Assembly: GCA_000310025.1 (NCBI GenBank)
Contig: FN649727.1
Span: 5,489,593-5,505,489 of the forward strand
DNA: 15,897 nt
Origin: Ectocarpus siliculosus
Taxonomy: Eukaryota > Sar > Phaeophyceae > Ectocarpales > Ectocarpaceae
Reading direction: 5' to 3'
Part shown: piece by piece, positions 8,411-15,897 of the stretch
How the letters are laid out: every line of letters begins with the position of its first letter
Numbering within the stretch: position 1 is the stretch's first letter
Position numbers and translations under genes: made by a program
Notes under the pieces: generated by a model
Seen by the model: only the letters and a program-made list of their open reading frames with translations
Database searches by the model: none
Told to the model about the DNA's origin: nothing

Positions 8411-11400
8411 GTAGGTTTCATGTGTAGCTCTGTTGGCGTAAAATGCTGTCACAAACTAAGCATGTAATCGAGGGTTGTTGCTGCAGCACTGTTCGAGGAG
8501 ACACTTGGGCATGGATGTGCGGCACCGTGGGACATAGAATAGTGTGGAGTGTGCAAAGTTCGCGCCGTGCAATACGTATAGAGAGGTTAGCTAACAAATC
8601 ATTCGGTCATCTGTAGTCGGCTACAGTAGGACTCAAGCGCTCATCGCAGTAGTCGGAAGTCGCAGCTGTCATTCGGTGATGTACATATATGCGTACCGTA
8701 CGTCAGTTGCCGGTTTCTGCTCCCCACCTGATGCACGATGAACATTTGCACGCAGAAGTACTTGGACCTCCGGAAAAAGGCAGCGACAGTTTGGGAGGAA
8801 GCTGATGCCCTCGCACAACAAAGGTACAAGCAAATCGCAGATGTTGTTGGCCGTCCTCGTGTTACATGATCCAACTTGAGGAGGGTCGCTTGGAGTCACC
8901 GGCGACTTTTCGTTCACAAAATACAGAGACGGGGTGTGCGTACAGGTGATCTACACATGCAAGTACGACAGCCAACGTTGTTTTCGCCCGCACGACAAGT
9001 TCAAAGGACCTTCTCAGGTCACCCACCTATGAATCACCGTATGTCCACGCGTCCACGGCGTCAGGTTTTACACGGCCGTTCCGTTGGCCCGATCGTTCTT
9101 GTGCCGTCGGCAGATACGCAGAGGACTTGCAACAAAGGCTGCAGGCCCAACAGACGAAAGAATCGTGGCACGAACGCATTCACCGTCGCGATACAGAGCT
9201 AGAGTGGCACAGGAAAGTGTCGCAGAAAACCGCCCAATCTGTCATCGACATGGCTCTCCATAGGTAAGCAATTACGTGCTCGTAGCGGCGATGAGAAGAG
9301 TCGCCTATACCGTGGCAATGGGCCCGGGAAATCAGGCTTCCACCCCACGGCGACTATAAACGCAGAAGATCACGAATTCACGTCGAAATACGTTGCACCA
9401 ATGCCTGGGCGTTTCTTTTGTGCTTTGGAATCTGCACTGCCAGATCTCCACTTGAGGATATGTAGTAACCTCGTGTTTCATGGTATAGGTATCTGCATGT
9501 ACGTATGTTATGTTCTGTGTTTCTTCGTGTCAGATATGTGAAGAGCTCCCCCCAAAGGGTTTGCTTCGTCATCGTCATTTGACTGTTTGTAACAGCAGCG
9601 AATTACGTGATCGATGGCTCAGCTTATCGTGAGACACACACCGTCGATTTGATAACTTGCCCTGTTTCCACGGTGTATCCCAACATCAGAGCCCCCCCCC
9701 CCCTGTCGCCACTCCTTTCGTCCCTTTCTCACTTCCACAATATCCACCCCGAACACCCCTCCGTCCGAATACGTACGTACATGCGCACCCACGGGCATCT
9801 ACCTAGGGAAGCGTGGACGAAGGGTGTCATGTGCGCTAGAGCCAGGGAAACCGCGATAGAAGCAGCGTTTTCCTCGGCATTTAGCTCCTTGCAAGCCCGC
9901 AGATCGGAGCAGAAAGCAGCCGCCGCCTGCGCGGAGGGCGAGAGGGCCGAGTTGAGAGCCTCGGTTTGCTCGACGGTGTGGAGCGCCGCGAGGTATGGCG
10001 TGCCAGTGCGAACGCTACGCGAGATGATGAGCGAGAAAATGTTTCAGTCAAGGTGAGCGCCTGCCCTGCCGTTTATCGACAAGTCAGTCCCTCATACAGA
10101 ACCGAAACCCTTGCAAAGCCGGATTGCTAGTATTGATTAAGAGTCAAGAACCTTTCTGACCTCTCCCGTGTGATACCAGCATCCATACTGGTTCGTCAAG
10201 ATGTAGAGAAACGAAGCTCTGAAGATGGAGAGAACGAAATTCCGTCCCATTCTACTGCGATACCAGTTTGAGATGCACGCTATGAGCTTGGTAGGATTGT
10301 TGTATTGTCGTACGGCACAGCAAATGAGGCCCTCATGCCGCATTTCCGGCTGTAGCGTTCCTCAACGTTCCCAAAAACACAAACATCGCCGCTGTCAATA
10401 TGTCGTTGCGTTTGTGCTTTGACTCGTATCCACTTTCTTGGGGTACTCTCGAACGTCACACTCGTTGTTGATGTCCCTCTTGACCGGGTCAACAATGCAT
10501 CAGGTGTGTTTCAACGCGCCGCGTTCAGGAGAAACCGATCCATGCGAGTGAGCATCGATCGGTTATGTACTACATATTTTTAAGATGCTCCTCCGCCCTA
10601 CTCAACGATAGCTTCCTGTCATTTTTCATTTGCGTACGGCCGACAAAAACGTCTTGAACGACCACCACACCGCAGAATAATGAGACCGCTGCTGTGCTGC
10701 TATCGTAGATTTCCAGTTGATTCCGGCACAACGTTAAAAACGCATGCTCGTGTTCACACCACATGGTTGTATGCCCACCGCAGGAACTTCGATCCATCGG
10801 AGCCCTTCGACCAGCTCTGCCGGCGTGTGGAAGGGGTCGTGGTGGAGAGCAGACATCCTTACCCAAAGGTGATGAAGAGCGCATCATCCAGCTTTCCGTG
10901 GCCCACCGACCTCAAGTATTCGTACGAAATTTCGAAAGGAAGGGTTTTCGCACATCTATCTGCTCACGCTCGCGCAGTGTTGTTGTTGTTCCCATTGGTA
11001 TTATGGGACGCGCGCATGCGCTCGCCAACTAACCACCCTCACGACGAAATTGGTTATGTTCTCGATCCGGGCTTATCTTGATTGCATGCTTGCATGCCTG
11101 CGTCGAAGCGGTACAGCACAGGATTGCGGGAGAGAGAAAAAAACTCACTCAGTTGGTGTTCCTGTGCGTTCTCGAAACATTGTTGCACAGGAAAGACTAC
11201 ATGTGTCTCGCGCACGGAAATCAGGTCATGAAAACGGCAATGAAGCCCATTTTTCAACATTTCTCACGCACCACGATGTTTCTTTGATGGACAAGTGCCG
11301 TTGTGTGGTGCCTCGCCCCCCTCATCACACACACATCACCGCCCTCTTGTGGAATTTACGTTTTTCGCGCAGGGAGTGAGGCAGGATATTGAGGCTTACG

Positions 11401-13438
11401 TGGCAAACGCGGACTCTTTCTATGTGGCTTTCGATGCGGCGTCTAACGCGACCATAGGCATGGGGAAGGTGGCCTTGCAGGAGTTCAACGCTAGGGATCC
11501 AAAGCTTTTCTTCCCCAGGTGATGCGAGAATGCGCCACTGGTCGTCATTTTGGGGCGTTTTGCGGAAGTGTGCCTCAGAGCGTATCGGTTTCGGGATGCG
11601 GTGGTGCTAATCCTTGGTGAAGCTCACACATGGTGCATTTTCCTTCTTATTGAAAAGAACCTATTACGTAGAGTCGGCAAGTTTACACCGGAAATAGACT
11701 AACCGGTTGTGTGTGTATCCCACGACAAATCTACCGCACAGAGTAAAATAGAGCATGCAGCAGACTCGGTTGATTTACACCATGCACACATTAAGAGGTG
11801 GGTGTTTTCAATGATGAAATACACACTTCCTGACACCCATGCTTTCCCTTATCTACGTACTGTCTTTGCGGGGGCGGTGACCTCTTTTTGTTCTCGCAGG
11901 GGACCCTACAACGTCGACACCTCCGGCGAAGCCCGCCTTCCCGGTGTCGACGGAGAGCGGCCGATGCGGGTGCAAGGATCCTCCGTGCTCGTGACGTTTT
12001 CCGCCTCGTACTGGACGGGGGTCGCCCCCGCGGGAGAAGACTACGGCTGGCGGCTCGTGTGCTTCACGGCCGACGACGATGACCATGCGAAAGCCTTGGT
12101 CTCCGAGGCAGAGCGGGCGGCGGATCGCGCGGAGGCGGTGGATGCGGTCAACACCCACGGGTGAGCATCAGCCACAAGACCGGACAGTTCGTAGCAAGCA
12201 ACATCGCAGAGTTGCGGCAGGTTTGGTGACGTAGACTGTGTTTCCGGTGGATGGAGTCAACATGCGCTGCGAAGCTTTTCGGTTGTGAGAGGCGCCGCGT
12301 AGTACACCCCCTGAAGCGATAATACACCAACCATCCTACGACACCATCGTTCACGTCAGCCCTCATTGCGCTCTATGCACCCGGTGGCCAACCTGCTTGG
12401 TTGGTTCGGACATGAAATTGTTTTTTTTTGCCTCGACTCTTCTCTCCTTCCTTCCGCGCGAACAGGGAGACCTGCCTACACGTGGCATCCTTCGAGGGCA
12501 ACGTTCCCGCCGTGAGATACCTCCTCTCCGTCGACGCCGACCCCAACAGCGCACACAGTGCCAGCGGCTACAACACCCCCCTCCACGAGGCAGCAAGGGG
12601 CGGGTCCCTCGCGGTGACCCGTCTGCTCCTCAAGTCCTCGGCAAACGTCCTCGCGGTCAACTCGCACGGAGACCACCCCTTGCACGTGGCCTGCCGAGAG
12701 GGCCGCCTCGACATCGCTCGAAGGCTCCTCGCGCACGACTCCGACTGGGCCACCGTCGCCGCTCGCAACCACGCAGGCCTCCGGCCAGTCGAGGTCGTGC
12801 CCGCCTGCTCTGCGCTCATCGCGCTCCTCAAAGAGGTAGAGGTTAGAGCCGCGAACGCTTCCATGGCTCAAGCCGCCCTCGCCGCCAATGCGACACCGTC
12901 CGGGTTGCAAGCAGACCCTTGTTTCCACCAGCGTAACAACAAGAACGGGGGAGGGAAGCCGGTCTCCGCGGCGGGTGTTGGTAGATGTGGTGGGCGTGGG
13001 GGTGTCCTTCGGCGCCAAGCACGGGGAGGAGGGAGAAGGAACAAGTCCGGCTTAGGGAGGTTGTCGTCATCATCAGACGGCGCTTTGGCGAAGGCAATGC
13101 TCTCGGGGAGCATTCTGCCGCGGTGGGCGCGTTTGGCGCGGCCATTCGAAGACGAACTTCACCGACAACAACGGTCTCTCAAAGACCGCGGCTGCCCCCA
13201 AGGGCCACAGAGAAGAGGCGTTGAAGAGGTAGGGTCGGGAGGAGTGACCGACAACGCGGGATCTGTCGCATCGGAAGGGAGCGATGCTCAATCGGTCGCG
13301 GGTTGGTCGGGCACGTCGTATGGGGCCAGCCTAGCCGAGTCTGATTTCGCGATACCGCCTGCGGAGGTGGTCGTCGCTGGTAGGGGTAGTAGTAGTGGCG
13401 GCGGTGGACTTGCTTGCGGCAAGCATAGAGAGCGGTAG
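7991..13438 (+). CDS. Coiled-coil, CUB-like and ankyrin-repeat protein, eight exons, 782 aa
   Basis: Exons are 7991-8410, 8756-8823, 9114-9263, 9807-10052, 10784-10868, 11373-11518, 11900-12160 and 12466-13438. All are GT-AG with matching phases, and the sum is 783 codons including the stop. Order of parts: an acidic disordered N terminus with a Gln tract (45-57); a charged, probably coiled-coil helical region (about 141-290); a CUB-like beta-sandwich (about 315-430) with HPYP (319-322), FD (343-344), LPGVDGERP and YGW (420-422); ankyrin repeats (459-582); and a basic Gly/Ser-rich tail. There is no signal peptide or membrane segment, so a cytosolic or nuclear scaffold is likely. Start choice: accATGG at 7991 has good context and is the first in-frame ATG. 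The function is unknown and I assign no gene name. Confidence 0.87.
8756..8823 (+). CDS. Ankyrin gene exon 2 (start of coiled coil)
   Basis: It encodes KYLDLRKKAATVWEEADALA followed by QQ and two bases of Arg, between a gcacgcag acceptor and a gtacaa donor. Its charged helical composition continues in exon 3, whose first base completes the Arg codon. The exon is below the length normally listed as an ORF. Confidence 0.78.
9114..9263 (+). CDS. Ankyrin gene exon 3 (coiled coil)
   Basis: It encodes YAEDLQQRLQAQQTKESWHE and then charged residues to VIDMALH, ending two bases into Arg before gtaagc. Heptad-like Leu and charged residues suggest a coiled coil. The acceptor is gtcggcag and both phases are 2. 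Confidence 0.82.
   Translation: MRRGLATKAAGPTDERIVARTHSPSRYRARVAQESVAENRPICHRHGSP
9807..10052 (+). CDS. Ankyrin gene exon 4 (Ala-rich helical region)
   Basis: The acceptor at 9805-9806 is the first AG after a long pyrimidine tract that includes a C12 run. An in-phase alternative acceptor at 9844-9845 would remove 13 residues. The exon encodes an Ala/Glu/Arg-rich helical stretch, ETAIEAAFSSAFSSLQARRS onward, ending MSEKMFQS plus two bases of Arg before gtgagc. Confidence 0.8.
10784..10868 (+). CDS. Ankyrin gene exon 5 (HPYP motif)
   Basis: A short exon encodes NFDPSEPFDQLC to VVVESRHPYPK between a ccgcag acceptor and a gtgatg donor (phase 0). The ESxHPYP signature opens the CUB-like domain continued in exon 6, which supports the chosen donor even though gtgatg is only moderate. 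Confidence 0.78.
10869..11372 (+). other. Ankyrin gene intron 5, contains an open stretch
   Basis: The intron lies between the HPYP exon and the FD exon. Within it, 11078-11270 stays open in one plus frame and ends in a stop without a good donor. Direct joining of exons 5 and 6 preserves both phase and domain order, so I treat the stretch as intronic. Confidence 0.65.
11373..11518 (+). CDS. Ankyrin gene exon 6 (CUB-like domain, first half)
   Basis: After a strong tttttcgcgcag acceptor it encodes GVRQDIEAYVANADSFYVAF, then DAASNAT and KLFFP, with alternating hydrophobic residues typical of beta strands. It ends two bases into Arg before gtgatg. The FD followed by a Ser/Asn/Thr-rich turn is the expected mid-domain pattern. 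Confidence 0.85.
11900..12160 (+). CDS. Ankyrin gene exon 7 (CUB-like domain, second half, and linker helix)
   Basis: It encodes GPYNVDTSGEARLPGVDGER, then MRVQGSSVLVTFSASYW and DYGWRLVCFTA, followed by an acidic, Ala-rich helix. The PGVxGxxP, alternating VLVTF strand and YGW-strand pattern resembles the end of the HPYP-type beta-sandwich seen in large eukaryotic proteins. The acceptor is ttctcgcag, and the phase-2 donor gtgagc joins the ankyrin exon as Gly. Confidence 0.9.
12466..13438 (+). CDS. Ankyrin gene exon 8 (ankyrin repeats and Gly/Ser tail)
   Basis: Repeat 1 begins GETCLHVASFEGNVPAVRYL, repeat 2 GYNTPLHEAARGGSLAVTRL and repeat 3 GDHPLHVACREGRLDIARRL, with a partial fourth at GLRPVEVV. 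Each has the TPLH-type turn and the paired helices. After residue 582 the protein becomes low-complexity: basic Gly/Arg-rich, then Ser/Gly-rich, ending GKHRER before TAG. This terminal exon is uninterrupted and GC-rich. Confidence 0.95.
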
Positions 13439-15008
13439 CTCGTAAGAACACCGGAATAGACTGAGCGCAGAAGTTCACCTGACCGGATGCTGGTGTGAGA
13501 CGGGCAACAGACGCGTACTCGATTGCACTCGGAAACAAGAGCCTCGGTGGCCCATAACTTAAGCACACGCGGTTCGCTCTTGAACGTATAGACTGTAGAA
13601 CGCAGAGCGTACATGTACATCGTCTTATCCGTTATCAAAACGCACGCTATTGATGACGCCCCCTCTCGTCGCGAGTGTGCCTCGAAGAGGGTATCGTGCC
13701 CACCCGAGCAGTTGATCCTTGCCGCGTAGACGTGCCGAATCGGGCGTGTAGACTAGACGGGCAGAATAGAACTTGAAATACCTCGGTGTTCTGCTTGTTC
13801 ACACTTTCCAACAACCCGACACACTGCAAAGTCGTCTCCAGGTTGTACACAGCAAAAAATCACCAACTGAAGGAACACAACAAAATGGAGCATGGCTTGA
13901 ACGCAAACGCTTGCAAAAAAACATTCTTCTCTCTGCGCATACAGCCTTGTCTGTCGTTGGAGAAGATTAGCAACCAGAACACGCCGCCTGTCATGGGCGT
14001 CGATGCTAATTTGTACATGTGACATTAAGCGGCGCACGTGCCAACACATTGATCGATCCAGTATGACTGGGAAACCGTGAGAGCGGCAGACAACACATGT
14101 TTAGTAATCGGCCTGCCGCAGGACAAAAAAAAAAAAAACGGCCCAAAAACCTACTTGCCACATGACGATCACCGCCAAAACAACCCATGCCCATGCGAAT
14201 CGGTCCGTGTTCACTCACAAGTCGTCTCATGGTTTGAGGCTACACATGAAAAAAAAAAAAACACGTTCGTGACTGAAATTGTACAAATCGTCGTGCGCGT
14301 CTATAATGAATTTACGTACACTGTGTGGTCGAGCATGCACTCGCATGTCGTACCATCGGGATCTCCACGAATCAAACACACAAGACACGACGAGACGGAC
14401 GCATGAAAAATCGACGATCTATTCGAGGAAACACCCAGAAGCGTTCGGAGACGGCTGCCACAACAAGTAAGCTTACTTCCCAGTTCTCCTGCCTGCACCC
14501 TGCGAGTCAAAAACTTCCTCGGGACGGAAGACCAGAAATATTGGCATTTGTACATGACGTGCCACTATTGTTGAAATACACTAAAAAAAAAAAAAAAGGT
14601 GGAGACGCCATCCAAAAACAACGAAACAGAATAAAAAAGAAGACATCAGAACATCCATCAGGCATGATTTAGACGGGAATCCAACCACTCCGCGTTGCAT
14701 AACGTACACACTCAGTCGGTCAACGCCAAAAACGTGGTGTCACCCCCACTACATTCGGTGGCAGCATTTTTTCTACCAATACTTAGAAAGGAGACAAGAT
14801 ACACCAAAAATCAACATCCCCATTCCTTGAGTAAATCAGCAAAAAATAAGGGCGGGGGGGGCGGGGTTTGGGGGTCCTTCACCTCTTGGCCACGTTGGAT
14901 CCAGGCACTGTCTTAAAGAGACTGTAATTCTCAGCAGCAGCCCTCCCACCCAGCTCGCACCTACGTGTTCTAGAAGCTACGTCATTTCTATCAATTGACG
15001 ACCGCAGC
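13439..15008. other. Convergent 3' intergenic region
   Basis: It lies between the stop of the ankyrin gene and the stop of the minus-strand Gly/Gln-rich gene, and must contain both 3' untranslated regions. A-tracts are at 14125-14138, 14249-14261 and 14583-14597, and a G-rich motif at 14850-14874. I could not place a polyadenylation signal with confidence, and no coding pattern is evident. Confidence 0.75.
14850..14874 (+). other. G-quadruplex-capable motif
   Basis: Four G runs of 3, 8, 4 and 5 bases are separated by C, C and TTT, which satisfies the usual G-quadruplex pattern. It lies about 135 bp beyond the stop codon of the minus-strand gene. Confidence 0.75.
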
Positions 15009-15623
15009 TCAATCCTTCCATGGCGGCGTCGACGAGAGAGTGGACCGACCGAACGAGTTCATGATCTGCGCCTGCATGACCTCATGTTGCTTGCCCTGCC
15101 CTCCACCTCCAGACACGCTACTACCGCTGCTGCTTCCGTTTCCAACGACACCAGTACTACTACCACCCCCCGGCTGCCCATGCAACTGCTGCTGCTGCTG
15201 CTGCTGCTGTTGTTGCTGGCCTTGCGCGTGGCTGGTTTGGGTGCGTGGCATGACCCCACCCCCGCCGCCGCCACCGCTAGAACTACCACTCACGCCGCTG
15301 CTGCTGATGTGTCCCACGTACTGCGCGGCTGAAGAGGCTCTCCGGACAGGCGGGGCTGGCTCGAGAGAGGGAGACACCCCACGCATGCCACCCCCGCCGC
15401 CGCTACTCCCGGCCTGCTGACCTCCGTTAGTCACCCCGCCCGCCCCTCCCGCGGAGCCCCCAGAGCCGCCGCTGCCACCACCACCACCACCACCACCACC
15501 ACTACCACCACCAGAACCACCGGCGCCGCCCTTGCCGCCATTGCTGCCAACGATACCGATTGGATCGCTTATCCCGTTTCCGTACAACAACGTTCCGGAG
15601 GCCGAGCGGCGGTGATGTGTACC
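15009..15623 (-). CDS. Probable last exon of a Gly/Gln/Ser-rich protein
   Basis: The minus frame is open for 204 codons after a candidate acceptor AG at 15625-15624 (phase 0) and stops with TGA at 15009-15011. It encodes a Gly-rich stretch, a moderately complex segment (PSLEPAPPVRRASSAAQYVG), a Gln run, another Gly/Ser stretch and the end MNSFGRSTLSSTPPWKD. The non-repetitive pieces look like real protein, and this strand reads the triplet repeats as Gln and Gly. No ATG or domain is present, so the rest of the gene must lie upstream, beyond the window. The product is unrecognised. The triplet repeats open other frames too, so strand choice is only moderately sure. Confidence 0.45.
   Translation of the reverse strand, partial: GTHHRRSASGTLLYGNGISDPIGIVGSNGGKGGAGGSGGGSGGGGGGGGGSGGSGGSAGGAGGVTNGGQQAGSSGGGGGMRGVSPSLEPAPPVRRASSAAQYVGHISSSGVSGSSSGGGGGGGVMPRTQTSHAQGQQQQQQQQQQQLHGQPGGGSSTGVVGNGSSSGSSVSGGGGQGKQHEVMQAQIMNSFGRSTLSSTPPWKD
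15187..15217. repeat. GCT/CAG trinucleotide repeat
   Basis: A run of GCT units with a few GTT interruptions encodes Gln on the minus strand within the proposed Gly/Gln-rich exon. Confidence 0.9.
15474..15514. repeat. CCA/TGG trinucleotide repeat
   Basis: About thirteen CCA/CTA units encode the Gly-rich run on the minus strand in the frame used for the proposed exon. Confidence 0.85.
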
Positions 15624-15861
15624 CTATGCCAGCGTTGAGTTCCAAGATATAACAAAGACGCGGAGACGCGGCCGTGAACGGAGCGGTTGCACTTTCGGGC
15701 ATGTATCGCAAAATCAGGGAAGATCGACGCACGCGGTTCTCCCGACCGATCGTGCACCGTCTCGAACTGTTCGTTCATGCAGCGGCAGCGGGTGCAACAC
15801 GGGCATTTTCGATACGGTCGCCTCGAAAACGCAAACCGGGCCGCACGGGAACGACCCCACA

Positions 15862-15895
15862 GGGGAGGGGTGCGCGAGGGAGGGGGGGGGGGGGG
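15862..15895. repeat. G-rich window end with G14 run
   Basis: Four G runs end in fourteen consecutive G bases at 15882-15895. This satisfies a G-quadruplex pattern and is also the kind of sequence at which assemblies break. Confidence 0.7.
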
Positions 15896-15897
15896 AA

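Noticed and set aside
12476-13145. Several long minus-strand and alternate plus-strand frames over the ankyrin exon
   Set aside because: They are shadows of the GC-rich ankyrin coding frame, which has clear repeat motifs. None of the shadow frames shows a domain.
14125-14597. A-tracts as possible poly(A) tails of retrocopied genes
   Set aside because: No upstream sequence resembles a spliced gene copy or retroelement, and no target-site duplication is evident. They look like ordinary homopolymer runs.
15084-15420. Plus-strand Leu/Pro/Cys-rich frames over the trinucleotide repeats
   Set aside because: They are simple-repeat translations. The minus frame gives Gln/Gly blocks and more protein-like connecting segments, though certainty is limited.

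Overview
The window looks like nuclear DNA of an intron-rich eukaryote with mid-range GC. Its genes are broken into short exons (mostly 50-260 bp) by spliceosomal GT-AG introns of about 0.2-1.05 kb, and it carries many microsatellites and Gln/Gly-rich tracts. No bacterial-style operon, tRNA or rRNA is visible. A brown alga or other stramenopile would fit this style, but that is an inference from gene architecture and not something the sequence proves.

Layout. (1) Positions 1-5119, minus strand: nine reconstructable exons of a UDP-glucuronate decarboxylase (UDP-xylose synthase, UXS). Six core exons (113-3614) are very secure because reading frame, splice phase and family motifs all agree. Three upstream exons (3852-5119) are inferred and would add a type II membrane anchor like that of Golgi UXS enzymes. 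About the last quarter of the protein lies beyond position 1. (2) Positions 5120-7990: a gene-free spacer between two divergently transcribed genes. Its left part (5195-5980) holds a previously unexplained repeat family built on a GC-rich palindromic motif, once as a near-perfect inverted repeat and once as a 100-bp unit present twice. Its right end has a TATA-like box and a CTG repeat leading into gene 2. (3) Positions 7991-13438, plus strand: an eight-exon gene whose phases all match, giving a 782-residue protein. It has a disordered Gln-rich N terminus, a coiled-coil region, a CUB-like beta-sandwich with HPYP and YGW signatures, about three and a half ankyrin repeats, and a Gly/Ser-rich basic tail. 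(4) Positions 13439-15008: a convergent 3' spacer with A-tracts and a G-quadruplex motif. (5) Positions 15009-15623, minus strand: the probable last exon of a third gene, encoding a Gly- and Gln-rich C terminus. The window ends in a 14-G run.

The genes do not form an evident pathway. UXS makes UDP-xylose from UDP-glucuronate, probably in the secretory pathway. The ankyrin protein is probably an intracellular scaffold of unknown role. The third gene is unidentified. I see no defence system, mobile-element coding capacity or virus-like gene. The points most worth checking are the domain combination in gene 2, the UXS anchor exons, and the palindromic repeat family next to the UXS start.
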